Origin: Leisingera sp. SS27
Lineage (GTDB): Bacteria > Pseudomonadota > Alphaproteobacteria > Rhodobacterales > Rhodobacteraceae
Assembly: GCF_028368855.1 (NCBI RefSeq)
Contig: NZ_JAQNCY010000008.1
Coordinates: forward strand, 115,620-179,619
Direction of reading: 5' to 3'
DNA length: 64,000 nucleotides
This document shows positions 1 through 9,147 of this stretch, piece by piece (the first letter of the stretch is position 1; every line of letters begins with the position of its first letter). Below the pieces are notes generated by a model that did not search any database, was not told the DNA's origin, and saw only the letters and a list, made by a program, of their open reading frames with translations. The translations under genes were made by a program, and so were the position numbers.

Positions 1-122
1 CCCGCGGCCGCCTGACCCGGGCGCAGCGCGAACGTCCCCAGGGCGCCAAGAGCTGGAACCGCCGCGCCAAACAGCTTCAGCAGCAGCTGATCGAACGCTG
101 GGGCGCGGTTTACGGCAGTTAG
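1..122 (+). CDS. C-terminal end of an unidentified protein (partial)
   Basis: An open frame enters from the left edge of the window and ends at a TAG at 120-122. Only the last 39 residues are visible. They are rich in Arg and Gln and end in RWGAVYGS. The stretch is too short to assign to a family. The frame is supported by the ordinary 100-base spacing to the next gene on the same strand and by GC-rich codon use like its neighbours. The function is unknown. Confidence 0.45.
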   Translation, partial: RGRLTRAQRERPQGAKSWNRRAKQLQQQLIERWGAVYGS

Positions 123-226
123 GCCCTGACTGGTCTGGCAGTTTTTCCTGATACTGGACGTTTCTTGCGGGCCAGTTCGCAGGCAGACCGTTGGCGCGGC
201 CTGCCGGGAATGCAAAGGACCAGACA

Positions 227-946
227 ATGACTGAGCGTATCAACGACCACGGACAGCCCATCGGTGCCCCGCTGCCGGATTGGCAGGGCGCACGCCTGCC
301 CGGCCACGACGGGCTGGCAGGCCGCTACTGCCGGGTGGAGCCGCTGGACGCCGCCCGCCACACGACGGATTTGTTTGCCGCCTTCTGCCAGGACCCCGGC
401 GGCGCGATCTGGACTTATATCCCCTGGGGGCCGTTTGGCACCGAAACCGAACTGCGCACCTGGATCCAGGGTGCCAGCGGTGTTGATGCGCAGCCCTATT
501 TTGCCATCGTCAACGGCGCCAGCGGCCGGGCCGAAGGGGTGGCCAGCTATATGCGGATCAAGCCCGAACACGGCGTGATCGAGGTCGGCGGCATCACCTA
601 TGCGCCGTCCCTGCAGCGCACGCCCGCCGCGACGGAGGCGATGTTTCTGATGATGGCGCGGGTGTTCAACGACCTCGGCTACCGCCGCTATGAATGGAAG
701 TGCGACGCCTTGAACGCGCCTTCCTGCCGGGCGGCGGAGCGGCTGGGTTTCACCTATGAAGGGCTGTTCCGCCAGGCCGTGGTCTATAAGGGCCGCAACC
801 GCGACACCGCCTGGTATGCGGTGCTGGACAGCGAATGGCCGCGGCTGGAGGCGGCTTATGCCGAATGGCTCGATCCCGGCAATTTCGACGCTGAGGGGCA
901 GCAGAAACAGAGCCTAAGCAAGCTTATTGCGGCCCATCGGGGGTAG
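227..946 (+). CDS. GNAT family N-acetyltransferase (RimJ/RimL type)
   Basis: This 239-residue protein resembles the RimJ/RimL branch of the GNAT acetyltransferases, which move an acetyl group from acetyl-CoA to protein N-termini or small amines. The C-terminal half carries the typical end of the fold: YRRYEWKCDALNAPSCRAAERLGFTYEG, cut by the Asn-x-x-Ser-x-x-Ala-x-x-x-x-Gly-Phe arrangement that places acetyl-CoA. A longer frame opens at 191, but the ATG at 227 has an AAAGGA ribosome site about 10 bases upstream, so 227 is preferred. The end overlaps the convergent HxlR gene by 23 bases. The substrate cannot be told from the sequence. Confidence 0.85.
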   Translation: MTERINDHGQPIGAPLPDWQGARLPGHDGLAGRYCRVEPLDAARHTTDLFAAFCQDPGGAIWTYIPWGPFGTETELRTWIQGASGVDAQPYFAIVNGASGRAEGVASYMRIKPEHGVIEVGGITYAPSLQRTPAATEAMFLMMARVFNDLGYRRYEWKCDALNAPSCRAAERLGFTYEGLFRQAVVYKGRNRDTAWYAVLDSEWPRLEAAYAEWLDPGNFDAEGQQKQSLSKLIAAHRG

Positions 947-1313
947 CGTCCGCCACTGTCCGCCCGGCCTGCGGGTCGTACAGCCCGCCGCCCAGATGCG
1001 CGTGGCCCCAGCCCATGATCTGCAGCAGCAGCCCCTCCAGGCTGCGGCCCGCCTCCGTCAGGGCATAGCGGTAGCGCACCGGCCGGTCCTGATAGGCTTC
1101 GCGCGCCACCAGCCCCAGCGCCATCAGCCGCTTCAGCCGCTCTGACAGCAGGTTGGCGGCAATATGCTCCTCGCTTGCCTGCAGCTCTTGGAACGTATGC
1201 TTGCCGTGCCACATCAGATCGCGCACCACCAAGAGCGTCCATTTGTCCCCAAGAACGTCCAGCGTCCGGGCTATCGAGCAGCGCGAGCGGTACTTGGTCT
1301 GCGGCTGGGTCAA
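924..1313 (-). CDS. HxlR family transcriptional regulator
   Basis: This 129-residue protein is a single winged helix-turn-helix of the HxlR/DUF24 family. The hallmark start is visible: a Cys near residue 12 followed by LDVLGDKWTLLVVRDL, then the recognition region with NLLSERLKRL and the wing RPVRYRYALTEAG. Some members of the family sense electrophiles or disulfide stress through the N-terminal Cys (established for HypR and YodB). The gene is divergent from the PLP-dependent enzyme at 1431, and a perfect 9-base inverted repeat lies between them, so it probably controls that gene and itself. Target and inducer are inferred, not seen. Confidence 0.9.
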   Translation of the reverse strand: MTQPQTKYRSRCSIARTLDVLGDKWTLLVVRDLMWHGKHTFQELQASEEHIAANLLSERLKRLMALGLVAREAYQDRPVRYRYALTEAGRSLEGLLLQIMGWGHAHLGGGLYDPQAGRTVADATPDGPQ

Positions 1314-1381
1314 GGCGCGTCTCCTGTGGATCCTGGTCCCGCCACATTAAGAGACTTTTAAAATGAAAGCCACTACCGCAT

Positions 1382-1406
1382 AGTCACTTTAATTTTGAAA
1401 GTGACT
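1382..1406. promoter_or_regulatory. Inverted repeat, probable HxlR operator
   Basis: The arms AGTCACTTT (1382-1390) and AAAGTGACT (1398-1406) are perfect complements around a 7-base spacer. The repeat sits between the divergent HxlR gene and the PLP-dependent enzyme. A partial third half-site, AAAGCCACT, lies at about 1362-1370. Dyads with an ACTTT/AAAGT core are plausible for this regulator class, but binding is inferred. Confidence 0.55.
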
Positions 1407-1430
1407 CGCGCAGCCAGGGAGACCCGCCGC

Positions 1431-2342
1431 ATGAACGCCATCGGAAACACGCCGCTTGTTCAACTGAAGCATCTGACCACCCCGGACATGGCCGGGGTCT
1501 GGGTGAAATGGGAGGGCGCCAACCCCACCGGCAGCATGAAGGACCGGATGGCGCTGTCGATGATCAAAGGGGCGGAGCGGCGCGGCGATCTGAAGCCCGG
1601 CGGCAGGGTGGTGGAATACACCGGCGGCAGCACCGGCAGCTCGCTGGCGATGGTCTGCGCCACCCGCGGCTACAAGGCGCATTTCGTCTCCTCCAACGCG
1701 TTCTCGGAGGAGAAGCTGCAGACCATGCGCGCCTATGGTGCGAAGGTGGAGATCATCCGCGCCGAGGGCGGCATCCTGACCGCCAGCGTGATCGACCGCA
1801 CCATCGCGCGGGCCAGGGAGCTGGCGGCGGAGCCGGATGTGTTCTGGACCGATCAGGTCAACAACATGGACAACAAGCGCGGCTACCACGGTATGGCGCG
1901 GGAGATCCTGTCGCAACTGGAAGGGCCAGTGGATGAATTTGTCATGGCCACCGGCGGCGGCGGCTGCATTTCCGGCAATGCCGAGGTGCTGAAGGAGGTG
2001 AACCCTGAAACCCGCATCATTGCCATCGAGCCCTATCACGTGCGCAACCTGTCGGGCGGCGACACCAGCGGCACCCACCAGCTGGAGGGGATCGGCCTGT
2101 CCTTCCTGCCCAAGATCCTGCGCCGCGACCTGATTGACGATGTGGTGCCGGTCCGGGACGAGGACGCCTTTGCTGGTGCCCGTATGCTGGCGCAGCAGGA
2201 GGGGCTTTTGGGCGGTATCACCTCCGGCGCCAATATCTGGGCGGCGCTGCAGCGTGCGCGCGAACTGGGGCCGGGCAGGCGGGTGGTCACCGTGGTGATC
2301 GACACCGGCCTGCGCTACCTCAATTCCGCGCTCTACCGGTGA
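1431..2342 (+). CDS. PLP-dependent cysteine synthase family protein
   Basis: This 303-residue protein belongs to the fold-type II PLP enzymes (cysteine synthase/cystathionine beta-synthase group), which perform beta-replacement or elimination on serine derivatives. The PLP lysine is Lys37 in NPTGSMKDR. The substrate loop TGGSTGSS lies at residues 64-71, and the phosphate-binding glycine run ATGGGGCISG lies near the middle. The frame can be extended to a TTG at 1395, but ATG 1431 has a GGGAG ribosome site 8-9 bases upstream and starts at the conserved NTPLVQL segment. It is probably controlled by the divergent HxlR. Whether it makes cysteine or degrades another amino acid is not resolved. Confidence 0.85.
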   Translation: MNAIGNTPLVQLKHLTTPDMAGVWVKWEGANPTGSMKDRMALSMIKGAERRGDLKPGGRVVEYTGGSTGSSLAMVCATRGYKAHFVSSNAFSEEKLQTMRAYGAKVEIIRAEGGILTASVIDRTIARARELAAEPDVFWTDQVNNMDNKRGYHGMAREILSQLEGPVDEFVMATGGGGCISGNAEVLKEVNPETRIIAIEPYHVRNLSGGDTSGTHQLEGIGLSFLPKILRRDLIDDVVPVRDEDAFAGARMLAQQEGLLGGITSGANIWAALQRARELGPGRRVVTVVIDTGLRYLNSALYR

Positions 2343-2459
2343 CCGGTCTGGCGCAGACGTGAAGCCGGGGGAGCGCGCAGAGGTTTGACATTGCACAGCT
2401 CAGGCTAGTTTCCTGCCAATGCAGCCGCCAGCAAGGCGGCGCCAGCCAGGGAGAAGCCC

Positions 2460-3275
2460 ATGTGTGACCATTGCGTAATGAATGCCGTCAAGGACCGGAT
2501 GCTGTCGCGCCGGTCGTTGTTCAAGGCGAGTGCCGCCGCAGCCGCCGGTGCTGCCCTTGGGGCGGGCGCCTCTGCCCCCGCTGCCGCCATGGCGCACGGC
2601 GGGGTGGTGGACATGACCCATGCCTATGACGCCGATTTCCCGACCTATTTCGGCCAGCCCGGGGTAGAGATCACCCAGGCCTTCAATTTCAAGGACAACG
2701 GTTTCAACCTGTTCAATCTGACCCTGAACGAGCACACCGGCACCCATATCGACGCGCCGCTGCATTTCTCGGCCGATGGGCAGGCGGTGAATGAAATCCC
2801 GGTGCAGAACCTGATCTGCCCGCTCTGTGTGATCGACATTGCCGCCCGGGCCGCGGAAAGCCCGCATGCCCAGGTGACACCGGATGACATCAAGGCCTGG
2901 ACCGCCGAGCACGGCGATATCCCGGACGGCGCCTGCGTGGCGATGCACTCCGGCTGGGGCGGCAAAACCGGCAGCGACGGCTTCCGCAATGCCGACGAAG
3001 AGGGCGTGATGCATTTCCCCGGCTTCCATGTGGAAGCGGCGCAGATGCTCCTGGAGACCGGCGCCGTGGCGCTGGCGGTCGACACGCTGTCGCTGGACCA
3101 CGGCCCGTCCGCGGATTTCGCCACCCATTACGCCTGGCTGCCGCAGAACCGTTACGGGATCGAAAACCTGGCCAATCTGGATCAGGTGCCTGCCAGCGGC
3201 GCCCGTTTGTTCGTAGGGGCGCCGGCGCACCGCGGCGGCTCCGGCGGCCCGGCCCGTATTCTGGCGGTGTCCTGA
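2460..3275 (+). CDS. Cyclase family protein, Tat-exported (kynurenine formamidase-like)
   Basis: This 271-residue protein is of the cyclase/kynurenine formamidase family, metal-dependent hydrolases that open or close amide and ester bonds. The motif HTGTHIDAPLH at residues 92-102 supplies the metal-binding His and Asp residues. The N-terminus has a twin-arginine signal (SRRSLFK, residues 16-22) followed by an Ala-rich stretch, so the folded enzyme probably goes to the periplasm. That is unusual compared with cytoplasmic KynB. No tryptophan catabolic genes lie nearby, so the substrate is unknown. It looks monocistronic. Confidence 0.85.
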   Translation: MCDHCVMNAVKDRMLSRRSLFKASAAAAAGAALGAGASAPAAAMAHGGVVDMTHAYDADFPTYFGQPGVEITQAFNFKDNGFNLFNLTLNEHTGTHIDAPLHFSADGQAVNEIPVQNLICPLCVIDIAARAAESPHAQVTPDDIKAWTAEHGDIPDGACVAMHSGWGGKTGSDGFRNADEEGVMHFPGFHVEAAQMLLETGAVALAVDTLSLDHGPSADFATHYAWLPQNRYGIENLANLDQVPASGARLFVGAPAHRGGSGGPARILAVS

Positions 3276-3330
3276 TGAGACCCGGCCGGCGCCGGGGGGA
3301 GTGCCGGCCGGGCCCAGGGAAAAAGATTGC

Positions 3331-3738
3331 TCAGGTGCCGGACGCTTCCAGCGTCCCGGCCTCCCGGCGCATCAATTCCCCTGCCAGACCGCTAAGGATT
3401 TCCATGCTGAAGCCGCCCAGCTGGCGGTGGCGCTCCTGCACTGCTTCCCATATGTCCTCGCGGCGGATGTTGTCCAGCAGCTCATGACCGCTCCAGGTCA
3501 GCCCGCGCACATGCCAGTTGCCATTGGACAGCCTGCTGAACCGGGCCAGTCCGGCGCTTTCCAGCAGGCTCAGATGATACGACAGCTTGCGCGCCTCACC
3601 GTCGGGCAGGCACTCTTCCGCGGGCAGCATCATCGCTTCGGCAGAAGAGCGCGGCAGGGCGCAGAACGCTTCTCTCCCGCCCTCGATCTCGAGCAGAAGC
3701 CTGCGGATTTCACCAATGTCTCTTTGCCACCTGACCAT
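3331..3738 (-). CDS. DUF2513 domain-containing protein
   Basis: This 135-residue protein has the start typical of DUF2513, RDIGEIRRLLLEIEGG, followed by a HLSLLESAGL helix and the TWSGHELLDNIRREDIWE segment. The layout resembles a winged-helix domain. DUF2513 proteins are often found near mobile elements, and their role is unknown. Here the gene stands alone, convergent with the cyclase gene and followed by TerB on the same strand across 120 bases. It may be a DNA-binding protein, but this is only a guess from the helix pattern. Confidence 0.75.
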   Translation of the reverse strand: MVRWQRDIGEIRRLLLEIEGGREAFCALPRSSAEAMMLPAEECLPDGEARKLSYHLSLLESAGLARFSRLSNGNWHVRGLTWSGHELLDNIRREDIWEAVQERHRQLGGFSMEILSGLAGELMRREAGTLEASGT

Positions 3739-3861
3739 GCACCGATTCCCAATACGCGTCGAACTAGCGCGAAATGGGAGTCGGTCAAATTTTCTGCAAG
3801 CTTGCGTTGTGCAACCCCGCCATGCGCGCCGGGCAAGGGAAGCTGCGTCAACCGGGCGGTG

Positions 3862-4284
3862 TCAGACCATGTGCCGCGCCCGCGCGCCGCGCTCGATCGC
3901 GGCGGCGTGCAGCCGGTCGATGTTCAGCTCGTAACGGACCTCTGCCAGGAACTCCAGCTCGGTCTCGCCCAGCACCCCGTCAGCCGCCGCCACATCGCAG
4001 GACAGCGCATAGGCTGTCTCGAACAACCGCTCCGGCAGGTCGCCGCGGATAAGGCCGAACAGCGCCTCCAGCCCGTCCTCCTGCTCGAACAGGTCTAACA
4101 CGGTGCGGGAAATGCGGGCCACCCGGTCGATGTCATAGTCTGCAAACACCGGCAGCATGTTGACCGCCGACTGGATCTTGACCAGCTCGGCGGTGCGGAT
4201 GTTCTCGTCCGAGGCAGACACCGCCACCATCAGCGCCACCAGGCAGTCCTGCGGGGACATCGGGTGCGGGGTTTGCTCTGTCAT
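3862..4284 (-). CDS. TerB family protein (tellurite resistance-like)
   Basis: This 140-residue protein is all-helical and of the TerB/DjlA-N family. The paired acidic helices are visible: SASDENIRTAELVKIQ near residues 23-38 and DVAAADGVLGETELEFL near 97-113, which are metal-binding-like repeats of the fold. The frame extends much further upstream, but the ATG at 4284 has AAGGA 8 bases before it and matches the usual domain length. Single TerB genes such as this are common in alphaproteobacteria and do not by themselves show tellurite resistance. It lies divergent from the lysyl-tRNA synthetase gene. Confidence 0.8.
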   Translation of the reverse strand: MTEQTPHPMSPQDCLVALMVAVSASDENIRTAELVKIQSAVNMLPVFADYDIDRVARISRTVLDLFEQEDGLEALFGLIRGDLPERLFETAYALSCDVAAADGVLGETELEFLAEVRYELNIDRLHAAAIERGARARHMV

Positions 4285-4536
4285 GGACGAATTCCTTGTC
4301 TGGAAAATTTGCGATGCAATCAGGATAGGTATGCCCGCAGCCGGGTTCAACGGCAGACCGCGCGCTGCGGCAATTTTTGCGCGGCTGCGGCCTGCAAATC
4401 CCTGCGCCGGAAGGGCTGCCGTCATTGACTCATGCTGCACAGGCACAATAGAGGGAAGGGCCGGATGCATGGGGCATCCGGGATGATCACGCGGCACCCC
4501 GATCGCTGACAGAACTGCCGCCGATGGAGAACACAA

Positions 4537-6180
4537 ATGTCTGATGTGCGCAACGAGGCTCTGAAGAGCAAAGCCTGGCCGTTTGAAGAAGCCCGCCGGG
4601 TTCTCAAACGTTATGCCAAGGGCGCGCCGGAGAAGGGTTATGTGCTGTTCGAAACCGGCTATGGCCCCTCTGGCCTGCCGCATATCGGCACCTTCGGCGA
4701 GGTCGCCCGCACCACCATGATCAAGAAGGCGTTCGAGACCATCTCGGACATCCCGGCCAAGCTGATCTGCTTCTCCGACGATTTGGACGGCATGCGCAAG
4801 GTGCCGGGCAACGTCCCCAACCAGGAGGCGCTGGCGGAGCATCTGCAAAAGCCGCTGACCTCAGTGCCGGACCCGTTCGGCACGCATGAGAGCTTTGGCC
4901 ACCACAACAACGCCATGCTGCGCCGGTTCCTGGACACCTTCGGGTTTTCCTATGAGTTCTATTCGGCCACCGAATTCTACGGCTCCGGCCAGTTCGACGA
5001 GATCCTGAAGCGCGCCGTCGACAAATACGATGACATCATGGCGATCATGCTGAAGTCCCTGCGCGAGGAGCGCCGCCAGACCTATTCGATCTTCCTGCCG
5101 ATCCACCCGGAAACCGGCCGCGTTCTTTACGTGCCGATGAAGAAGGTCTGCGCCGAGACCTATACCATCACCTTCGACGACGAGGACGGCAAGGAATGGA
5201 CCCTACCGGTCACTGGCGGCAACGTGAAGCTGCAGTGGAAGCCGGACTTCGGCGCCCGCTGGGCCGCGCTGGAAGTCGATTTCGAGATGTATGGCAAGGA
5301 CCACTCCACCAACACTCCGATCTATGACGGCATCTGCCGGGTGCTGGGCCAGCGCGCGCCGGAGCATTTCACCTATGAGCTGTTCCTCGATGCCAACGGC
5401 CAGAAGATCTCCAAATCCTCCGGCAACGGCATCTCGATCGACGAATGGCTGACCTACGCCTCGACCGAGAGCCTGGCGTATTTCATGTACCAGAAGCCCA
5501 AGACCGCCAAGCGGATGCATTTCGACGTGATCCCCAAGGCGGTGGACGAGTACCACCAGCAGCTGCGCGCCTACCACACACAGGACCTGAAGGCGCAGCT
5601 GAACAACCCGGTGTGGCATATCCACGGCGGCGATGTTCCGCAGTCGGACATGGTGGTGCCGTTCTCGATGCTGCTGAACCTGGCCTCTGCCTCCAGTGCA
5701 GAGGACAAGGAAACCATGTGGGGCTTCATCAACAAATACGCCCCCAACGCCACCCCCGACACCCATCCGGGCATGGATCAGGCGGCGGGCTTTGCGGTGG
5801 CCTATTTCAACGACTTCGTGAAACCCGCGAAGGAATTCCGCCTGCCCACCGATCAGGAGCGCGCGGCGCTGCAGGACCTGGCAGACGCGCTGAAATCGGC
5901 GGACGCCGCCCTGGCCGCAATTGCCAGGAAGAACGAGATCGCAGGCAACACCGACCCGCTGCCCGAGGCGGATTTCGCGGATGAGGAATTCCTGCAGTCG
6001 GTGGTTTTCGCCATCGGCAAGATCCACGGCTTCGAGCCGCTGCGCGCCTGGTTCTCGGCGATCTACGAGGTGCTGCTGGGCGCCTCCCAGGGCCCGCGTT
6101 TCGGCGGCTTCATCGCGCTTTACGGCGTCGAGGACACCATCGCGCTGATCGAAAAAGCGCTGGCGGGCGAGCTGGCCTGA
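4537..6180 (+). CDS. lysS: Lysine--tRNA ligase, class I
   Basis: This 547-residue protein is the class I lysyl-tRNA synthetase, which charges tRNA-Lys with lysine in the cytoplasm. The class I signatures are present: [11 protein letters not shown] near residues 45-55 (the HIGH equivalent) and KISKSSGNG from Lys290 (the KMSKS loop). The C-terminal half is the alpha-helical anticodon-binding region of class I LysRS. This archaeal-type enzyme is the normal one in alphaproteobacteria and is unrelated to the class II LysRS of E. coli; it is also called lysK. The gene is monocistronic and is followed by a hairpin terminator. Confidence 0.97.
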   Translation: MSDVRNEALKSKAWPFEEARRVLKRYAKGAPEKGYVLFETGYGPSGLPHIGTFGEVARTTMIKKAFETISDIPAKLICFSDDLDGMRKVPGNVPNQEALAEHLQKPLTSVPDPFGTHESFGHHNNAMLRRFLDTFGFSYEFYSATEFYGSGQFDEILKRAVDKYDDIMAIMLKSLREERRQTYSIFLPIHPETGRVLYVPMKKVCAETYTITFDDEDGKEWTLPVTGGNVKLQWKPDFGARWAALEVDFEMYGKDHSTNTPIYDGICRVLGQRAPEHFTYELFLDANGQKISKSSGNGISIDEWLTYASTESLAYFMYQKPKTAKRMHFDVIPKAVDEYHQQLRAYHTQDLKAQLNNPVWHIHGGDVPQSDMVVPFSMLLNLASASSAEDKETMWGFINKYAPNATPDTHPGMDQAAGFAVAYFNDFVKPAKEFRLPTDQERAALQDLADALKSADAALAAIARKNEIAGNTDPLPEADFADEEFLQSVVFAIGKIHGFEPLRAWFSAIYEVLLGASQGPRFGGFIALYGVEDTIALIEKALAGELA

Positions 6181-6202
6181 GCCTGAACAGTCTATCGCAA
6201 TC

Positions 6203-6228
6203 GAAGGGCGCGGGTTTCCGCGCCCTTC
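6203..6228 (+). terminator. Hairpin terminator after lysS
   Basis: An 11-base perfect stem (6203-6213 with 6218-6228) closes a GTTT loop 22 bases after the lysS stop. The T-run is poor, with TGCGTTTCC following, so termination may be partial. Confidence 0.6.
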
Positions 6229-6346
6229 TGCGTTTCCAGCCTTGCCGCCCGCGGCCGCGCCCTGCGCAACAAAATTACCAGATCGAAAAAAAGTTTGACG
6301 CAGCGTCACCCTGTCCTAACATTAAGAAACGGACCGGGAGGGACAG

Positions 6347-6748
6347 ATGCGCAGTGTTCTGTTTGCGGGGGTAAGTGTTTTTCTTCTGACCTTTCCGGCC
6401 TTTGCCCAGAGAGAGCCGGTCACAGCTGTGATCGGCTCTCAGTTTGAGGCCTTCCTGAACAATGATGCTGAGACGGCGTTCACCTTCGCCTCTCCGGATA
6501 TCCGCCGGATTTTCGGCACGCCTGAGCGGTTTGGCGAAATGGTGAAGCAGGGCTATCCGATGGTCTGGCGCCCTGCAGAGGTGCGCTATCTGGACCTGCG
6601 TGAGGTGGCGGGCGGGTTGTGGCAGCGCGTCATGATCACCGATCAAAGCGGCGCCGTGCACCTGTTGGATTACCAAATGGTTAACCTGGAAAGCGGCTGG
6701 AAAATCAACGCGGTGCACCTGCTGAAGGGGCCGGCCGGCAGCGTCTGA
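6347..6748 (+). CDS. DUF4864 domain-containing secreted protein
   Basis: This 133-residue protein has a cleavable Sec signal: a hydrophobic core at residues 5-19 ending in FPAFAQ. After it comes the DUF4864 pattern, with QFEAFLNNDAETAFTFASP and a final strand pair SGWKINAVHL. The fold is expected to be NTF2-like/cone-shaped. Its job is unknown. The GGGAGGGAC run just before ATG 6347 is a good ribosome site. It lies between lysS and the beta-helix gene and does not appear functionally linked to either. Confidence 0.8.
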   Translation: MRSVLFAGVSVFLLTFPAFAQREPVTAVIGSQFEAFLNNDAETAFTFASPDIRRIFGTPERFGEMVKQGYPMVWRPAEVRYLDLREVAGGLWQRVMITDQSGAVHLLDYQMVNLESGWKINAVHLLKGPAGSV

Positions 6749-6845
6749 ACCCAGGGCAGCGTACGCACCGCTGGGCGGAATTTAACGCCCTTTCTGTACT
6801 TCCTTTTTCCCGAACGCGAGATGCGCAGCAGGAAAGGAAGCTTCC

Positions 6846-9137
6846 ATGAATAAGGCAATCACCGACGGTCTGCAGCTGATGCCCCCCGCCTTTGCGGATG
6901 GTCTGGGCGTCTGGTCCAGCGGCGACGGCACCCCGGGGTCTGACACCTATGATGGCGCCGTAAATGCGGTCTTTGTGGCGGCGGATGGCGATTTCGGCAG
7001 CTGTCTGGAAATGCAGAAGACCGAAAACACCCAGAAGCTGCGCTTCATGGGCCAGACACCGCTCACGCCGGGCTGCTATCTGCAGATCAAGGTCCGCATC
7101 AAGGCCATGAGCGGCGCGCTGCCTTCGGTCCGGGTTGCAGGCTGGGCGGCGGCGGCCGGCGGCGGCCATATCGGCGGCGTCACCGAGTTTGCGCCGCAGG
7201 TGGCGCTCAGCACCTATGGCCAGGTGGTGGAGGTGACCGGCATCGTCGGCAGCGGCAGCCGCGGCGGCGTGGACATGCCCTGGGGCCGCGATGCAGCCTA
7301 TGGCCACCTTGGCCTCGACCTCACCGGCGCTAACGGCGGCGTGGTGCGGATCGATGATATCGAGATCACCGACATCACCAGCGCCTTCCTGCGCGATATG
7401 CTGAGCGTGGTGGATGTCACCGACTATGGCGCGGTGGGCAACGGCAGTTTTGACTGCACCGCCGCGTTCGAGGCGGCCGACGCCGCCGCCGACGGCCGCC
7501 GCATCCTGGTGCCTGCGGGGGAGTTCTATCTGGCCAGCACCGTGTCGCTGAACCACGAGGCGGTGTTTGAAGGCACGGTTGAGATGCCGGACAGCGCCAT
7601 GCTGCTGCTGACCCGGAACTTTGATTTCCCCTCCTACGCCGCGGCTTTCGGGGATGAGGGGCTGGGCTTCCGGAAGGCGTTCCAGGCACTCTTGAACAAC
7701 TCCGACCATGAATCGCTGGACCTGATGGGCCGCAAGATCACCGTCAGCGCCCCCATCGGCATGGCGGCGGCGGTGCCCAACAAGACCTCCTATGCCACCC
7801 GCCGCATCATCCGCAACGGCCAGATCGAAGCCGCGGACAGCGCCGCCTGGGACACGCAGGTGGTGACGTCGCAGGCGACCTACAGCGCTGCGGATGCCAA
7901 GAAGCTGACCAATGTCACCAATATTGCCAACATCGCCGTCGGCTCCCTGGTCGAGGGCGCTGGCGTGGGCCGCGAGGTTTATGTCAGGTCCAAAAACACC
8001 GGCGCCGGCGAGCTGACCCTCAGCGCCGCGCTTTACGATGCCGAGGGCACCCAGAATTTCACATTCCGCGACTTCAAGTACCTGGTGGACTTCAGCGGCT
8101 TCGGTTCGCTCAGCAAATTCGGCCTGCAGGACATCGAGTTCCAGTGCAACGGCCGCTGCAGCGCCGTGCGGCTTGCGCCCTCCGGCTCGGTCAACACCTT
8201 CGACAGCTGCTTCTTCTCCCGCCCGCTGGACCGCGGCATCACCTCCACCGGCACCGGCTGCCAGGGCGTTCTGATCGACAATTGCCAGTTCCTGTCGAAT
8301 GAAGACGCGCTGGATGTGCCGGACCGTGTCAGCATCGGCCTCAACGTCAATGCAAATGACTCCAAACTGCGCGGCAACCGCGCCACGCGGTTCCGGCACT
8401 TCGCTGTGCTGGGCGGCAGTTACAACACCGTGGCCGGCAACCACTTCTTTCAGGGCGATGCGGTGCCTAACGGGGTGCGCACCGCCGGGCTGGTGCTGGC
8501 CTTCAACAACTGCACCTCCACCGTGTCGGACAACTACATCGACAATTGCTTCATCGAATGGACCAACGAGCGCGATACTACGCCGGACTTCAACGGAGGG
8601 TTTTCTTTCAGCGCCCTTTCCATCACCGCCAATGTGTTCCTGTCGGGCGATGTGGCGCCCTGGTTCAGCTACATCGTCATCAAACCCTATGGCAGCGGCA
8701 ACTTCCTGAACGGGGTCTCGGTGACCGGCAACAAGTTCCGCTCCCTGAACGGCACCATTGACCGCGCGGAACGGGTCGACACCAGCTTTGCCAATCTGGA
8801 TTTCAGCCGCTCCAAACACGTCGATTTCAGCGGCAACATGTACCATAACGTTGTGATCCAATCGGCCAACCCGCTGCGGCGTGTGCATAATCAGGCCTCG
8901 GCCGCCTCCACCTGGACCGTTGCCGCCGGCGGCGAGCTGCCGTTTGAGGGCCATGCGCGGTTTGTCGACAGCGTTGTGCCGATTGGGGCGCTGCAGACCA
9001 GCGGCAATAGCACCCGCTATATCACCTCCTATGCAGAGGTCTCGCAGGGGGCGAACAACGACAATGTGAACCTGCGCTGGCCGGAGGCGGTCAAGGGGCA
9101 GGTGCAGCTGCTGATGCGGATGGACAGCGGGTCCTGA
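6846..9137 (+). CDS. Glycosyl hydrolase family 28-related beta-helix protein
   Basis: This 763-residue protein has an N-terminal beta-sandwich-like domain (residues 1-190), then the pectate-lyase/GH28-related segment starting VTDYGAVGNGSFDCTAAFEAA at about residue 195. A long run of short beta-helix turns follows, rich in GN, NN and DN corners, up to about residue 680. No signal peptide is visible. The ribosome site AAAGGAAG precedes ATG 6846. Similar proteins are known across Rhodobacteraceae, but to my knowledge the substrate is not established. The fold is shared by polysaccharide lyases and phage tail spikes. No carbohydrate or phage genes are adjacent. Confidence 0.8.
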   Translation: MNKAITDGLQLMPPAFADGLGVWSSGDGTPGSDTYDGAVNAVFVAADGDFGSCLEMQKTENTQKLRFMGQTPLTPGCYLQIKVRIKAMSGALPSVRVAGWAAAAGGGHIGGVTEFAPQVALSTYGQVVEVTGIVGSGSRGGVDMPWGRDAAYGHLGLDLTGANGGVVRIDDIEITDITSAFLRDMLSVVDVTDYGAVGNGSFDCTAAFEAADAAADGRRILVPAGEFYLASTVSLNHEAVFEGTVEMPDSAMLLLTRNFDFPSYAAAFGDEGLGFRKAFQALLNNSDHESLDLMGRKITVSAPIGMAAAVPNKTSYATRRIIRNGQIEAADSAAWDTQVVTSQATYSAADAKKLTNVTNIANIAVGSLVEGAGVGREVYVRSKNTGAGELTLSAALYDAEGTQNFTFRDFKYLVDFSGFGSLSKFGLQDIEFQCNGRCSAVRLAPSGSVNTFDSCFFSRPLDRGITSTGTGCQGVLIDNCQFLSNEDALDVPDRVSIGLNVNANDSKLRGNRATRFRHFAVLGGSYNTVAGNHFFQGDAVPNGVRTAGLVLAFNNCTSTVSDNYIDNCFIEWTNERDTTPDFNGGFSFSALSITANVFLSGDVAPWFSYIVIKPYGSGNFLNGVSVTGNKFRSLNGTIDRAERVDTSFANLDFSRSKHVDFSGNMYHNVVIQSANPLRRVHNQASAASTWTVAAGGELPFEGHARFVDSVVPIGALQTSGNSTRYITSYAEVSQGANNDNVNLRWPEAVKGQVQLLMRMDSGS

Positions 9138-9147
9138 CGCGATGGCC

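Noticed and set aside
4537..6180. Class I lysyl-tRNA synthetase as evidence of archaeal gene transfer
   Set aside because: Class I LysRS is the usual enzyme in alphaproteobacteria, so it is not unusual here.
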